Assembly: GCA_021648585.1 (NCBI GenBank)
Contig: JAKISM010000013.1
Span: forward strand, 1 to 25,656
DNA: 25,656 bases
From: Devosiaceae bacterium
GTDB taxonomy: Bacteria; Pseudomonadota; Alphaproteobacteria; Rhizobiales; Devosiaceae
Direction of reading: 5' to 3'
Shown: piece after piece, positions 24,559-25,656 of the stretch
How the letters are laid out: every line of letters starts with the position of its first letter
Position numbering within the stretch: position 1 is the stretch's first letter
Notes under the pieces: generated by a model
The model's input: only the letters and a program-made list of their open reading frames with translations
What the model was told of the DNA's origin: nothing
Databases searched by the model: none
Position numbers and translations under genes: made by a program

Positions 24559-24981
24559 CTAATTTATCTCACATCTGTCTGAACTTATACAAACCAGCAT
24601 TATAGAGCTGCTCTGAAGGTTAAAAACAACAGGCACTAAAGTTAATATTGTTATAAAAAATGTCGACCAAAAATCTACCACCAAATATGGCACAAAACCA
24701 TCAAACCTATTTAGTTGATATAAAATAACCGCTGCGGCACCAACTTGAAATAATGAAACAACTCCAATAAAAATAAGAGATTGAAAGGGTAAAAGCCCAT
24801 TATTTTTTATGCCCAAAAATTCAGGAACAAAAATAGAAATTGCAAAAGAAAGAACAAGCGCAATTGTAGCGCCAGTTAATCCAAAATTTGTTAAATTAAA
24901 ATATTTTGCGCTATCACGATTACCTATTGTAATTGCAAAAACTCCACGCGCGGCCAAAATCATCTCATCAATAAAAGTCAT
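24559..24981 (-). CDS. Membrane protein of unknown function downstream of dapE, apparently truncated at its C-terminus
   Basis: This 140-residue protein has about three hydrophobic helices and begins FIDEMILAARGVFAITIGNR. It resembles the unnamed membrane protein that follows dapE in many Hyphomicrobiales, which is longer. Here the last family-like stretch is FFITILTLVPVVFNLQSSS. A short unrelated-looking tail (IMLVCISSDRCEIN) ends just 8 bases from the right end of the IS. The likely cause is loss of the 3' end through the IS or an associated deletion. Its ATG overlaps the dapE stop (ATGA, 24978-24981). Function is unknown. Confidence 0.72.
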   Translation of the reverse strand: MTFIDEMILAARGVFAITIGNRDSAKYFNLTNFGLTGATIALVLSFAISIFVPEFLGIKNNGLLPFQSLIFIGVVSLFQVGAAAVILYQLNRFDGFVPYLVVDFWSTFFITILTLVPVVFNLQSSSIMLVCISSDRCEIN

Positions 24982-25656
24982 ATTTTAAAATATCTTTCAA
25001 TAAAATTATTATATATATTCGTTATTTGCTCAACTTGTCTAAGCGGCACTCTCTCGTCAACCGCATGCATAAAATTTCCAGCCAACCCACATTCAACCAC
25101 AGGGCAGTGAAGCGCAATGAAACGAGCATCAGAGGTGCCACCAGTTGTTGAGTGGTTTGGGGTTTCACCCGTTAAATCTTTTATCACTTCATCAAGCAGA
25201 GCGACATCACCAGCGGGTGGAAAAATAAAACAATTCGCCCCACGTGTTGGGCTTTTAAAAATCACTTCGCAATCTTTAAAATCAACTTCATCAATTTGTT
25301 TTTGAATAAAATCAAACAGGCTTTGTTGGTTCCACAAATCATTATGGCGCACATTACATTTTAACATTGCACTTGCAGGAATAACATTAGTTGCTTTGTT
25401 ACCAACGTCAAAAGTGCTAATTTGCAAACTTGAAGCTTGAAAATGCTTCGTGCCGTCATCAAGCGGTTTTGCAGTTATTGCTGTTACAATTGCCGCCAAA
25501 ATAGGAATAGGATTATTACACTTTTCAGGATAAGCAATATGCCCCTGCTTGCCCTTAACCTCAATATTTCCATCAAAACTACCACGCCGCCCTATCTTAA
25601 TTCTATCGCCAACTTTTTTATTCGAGCTTGGCTCCCCAACAATTGCAAAATCAAAC
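24978..25656 (-). CDS. dapE: DapE, succinyl-diaminopimelate desuccinylase (5' end outside window)
   Basis: DapE hydrolyses N-succinyl-LL-diaminopimelate in lysine and peptidoglycan-precursor synthesis, using two zinc ions. The frame is open to the window edge (first full codon at 25655), giving the C-terminal 225 or so residues of a protein usually about 380 long. Visible landmarks are IVGEPSSNKKVGDRIKIGRR, where the Glu is a zinc ligand; GKQGHIAYPEKCNNP in the dimerisation domain; TGGTSDARFI; and NFMHAVDERV, with the final histidine ligand. The stop overlaps the start of the following membrane-protein gene. Confidence 0.95.
   Translation of the reverse strand, partial: FDFAIVGEPSSNKKVGDRIKIGRRGSFDGNIEVKGKQGHIAYPEKCNNPIPILAAIVTAITAKPLDDGTKHFQASSLQISTFDVGNKATNVIPASAMLKCNVRHNDLWNQQSLFDFIQKQIDEVDFKDCEVIFKSPTRGANCFIFPPAGDVALLDEVIKDLTGETPNHSTTGGTSDARFIALHCPVVECGLAGNFMHAVDERVPLRQVEQITNIYNNFIERYFKI

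Noticed and set aside
1..25656. CRISPR array, tRNA or rRNA genes
   Set aside because: No regularly spaced repeats, cloverleaf sequence or rRNA-like stretch was seen on either strand by reading.

Overview
This is an AT-rich window from a bacterial chromosome, most likely an alphaproteobacterium and possibly of the Hyphomicrobiales type. The evidence is a minC-minD-minE operon, a dapE gene followed by a small membrane-protein gene, and a denitrifier-style nitrate respiration operon. No rRNA or tRNA gene was seen, so the taxonomic placement is inference.

Layout: (1) 1-365 is the 3' end of an unidentified gene with a Ser/Arg/Gly-rich tail. (2) 466-2262 is minCDE on the minus strand. (3) 2441-3985, minus strand, is a regulator that joins a NasR-like nitrate-sensing NIT domain to a CRP/FNR cNMP-binding fold and helix-turn-helix. 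(4) 4338-14694, plus strand, divergent from the regulator, is narK1-narK2-narGHJI plus a shortened PpiC/parvulin-like gene. It encodes nitrate import, nitrate/nitrite exchange, the membrane-bound quinol:nitrate reductase and its assembly factor. An FNR-like box and a repeated or palindromic element lie between regulator and operon. (5) 14826-15003 is the wreck of an IS1595-family transposase, followed by an Asp/Glu racemase gene of YgeA type (15043-15771) and a degenerate stretch. (6) 16132-23024, minus strand, is a tightly coupled Na+-NQR operon: nqrA-B-C-D-E-F, apbE (flavinylation), nqrM (maturation; 57 codons) and a CBS-pair protein. A second FNR-like box lies upstream of nqrA. (7) 23468-24550 is an IS481-like element with imperfect terminal inverted repeats and an intact DDE transposase. 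(8) 24559-25656 is a membrane-protein gene shortened next to the IS, then the 3' part of dapE, which runs off the window.

Together the two large operons form an anaerobic respiratory module. NADH would feed quinone through a Na+-pumping dehydrogenase, and NarGHI would oxidise the quinol with nitrate as acceptor. The NIT-CRP protein is the obvious candidate nitrate sensor.

The most unusual points are these. NqrB lacks the periplasmic segment that carries the covalent FMN threonine, although NqrC, NqrD, NqrE and NqrF keep their cofactor residues and apbE and nqrM are present. The regulator has a NIT-CRP architecture and a C-terminal Cys cluster. The PpiC homologue has no parvulin domain. A CBS protein is translationally coupled to nqrM. 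The IS carries a hairpin that sequesters the ribosome-binding site of its transposase. The nqr block is visibly richer in GC than its surroundings and is bordered by mobile-element debris and unassigned sequence, which suggests acquisition.
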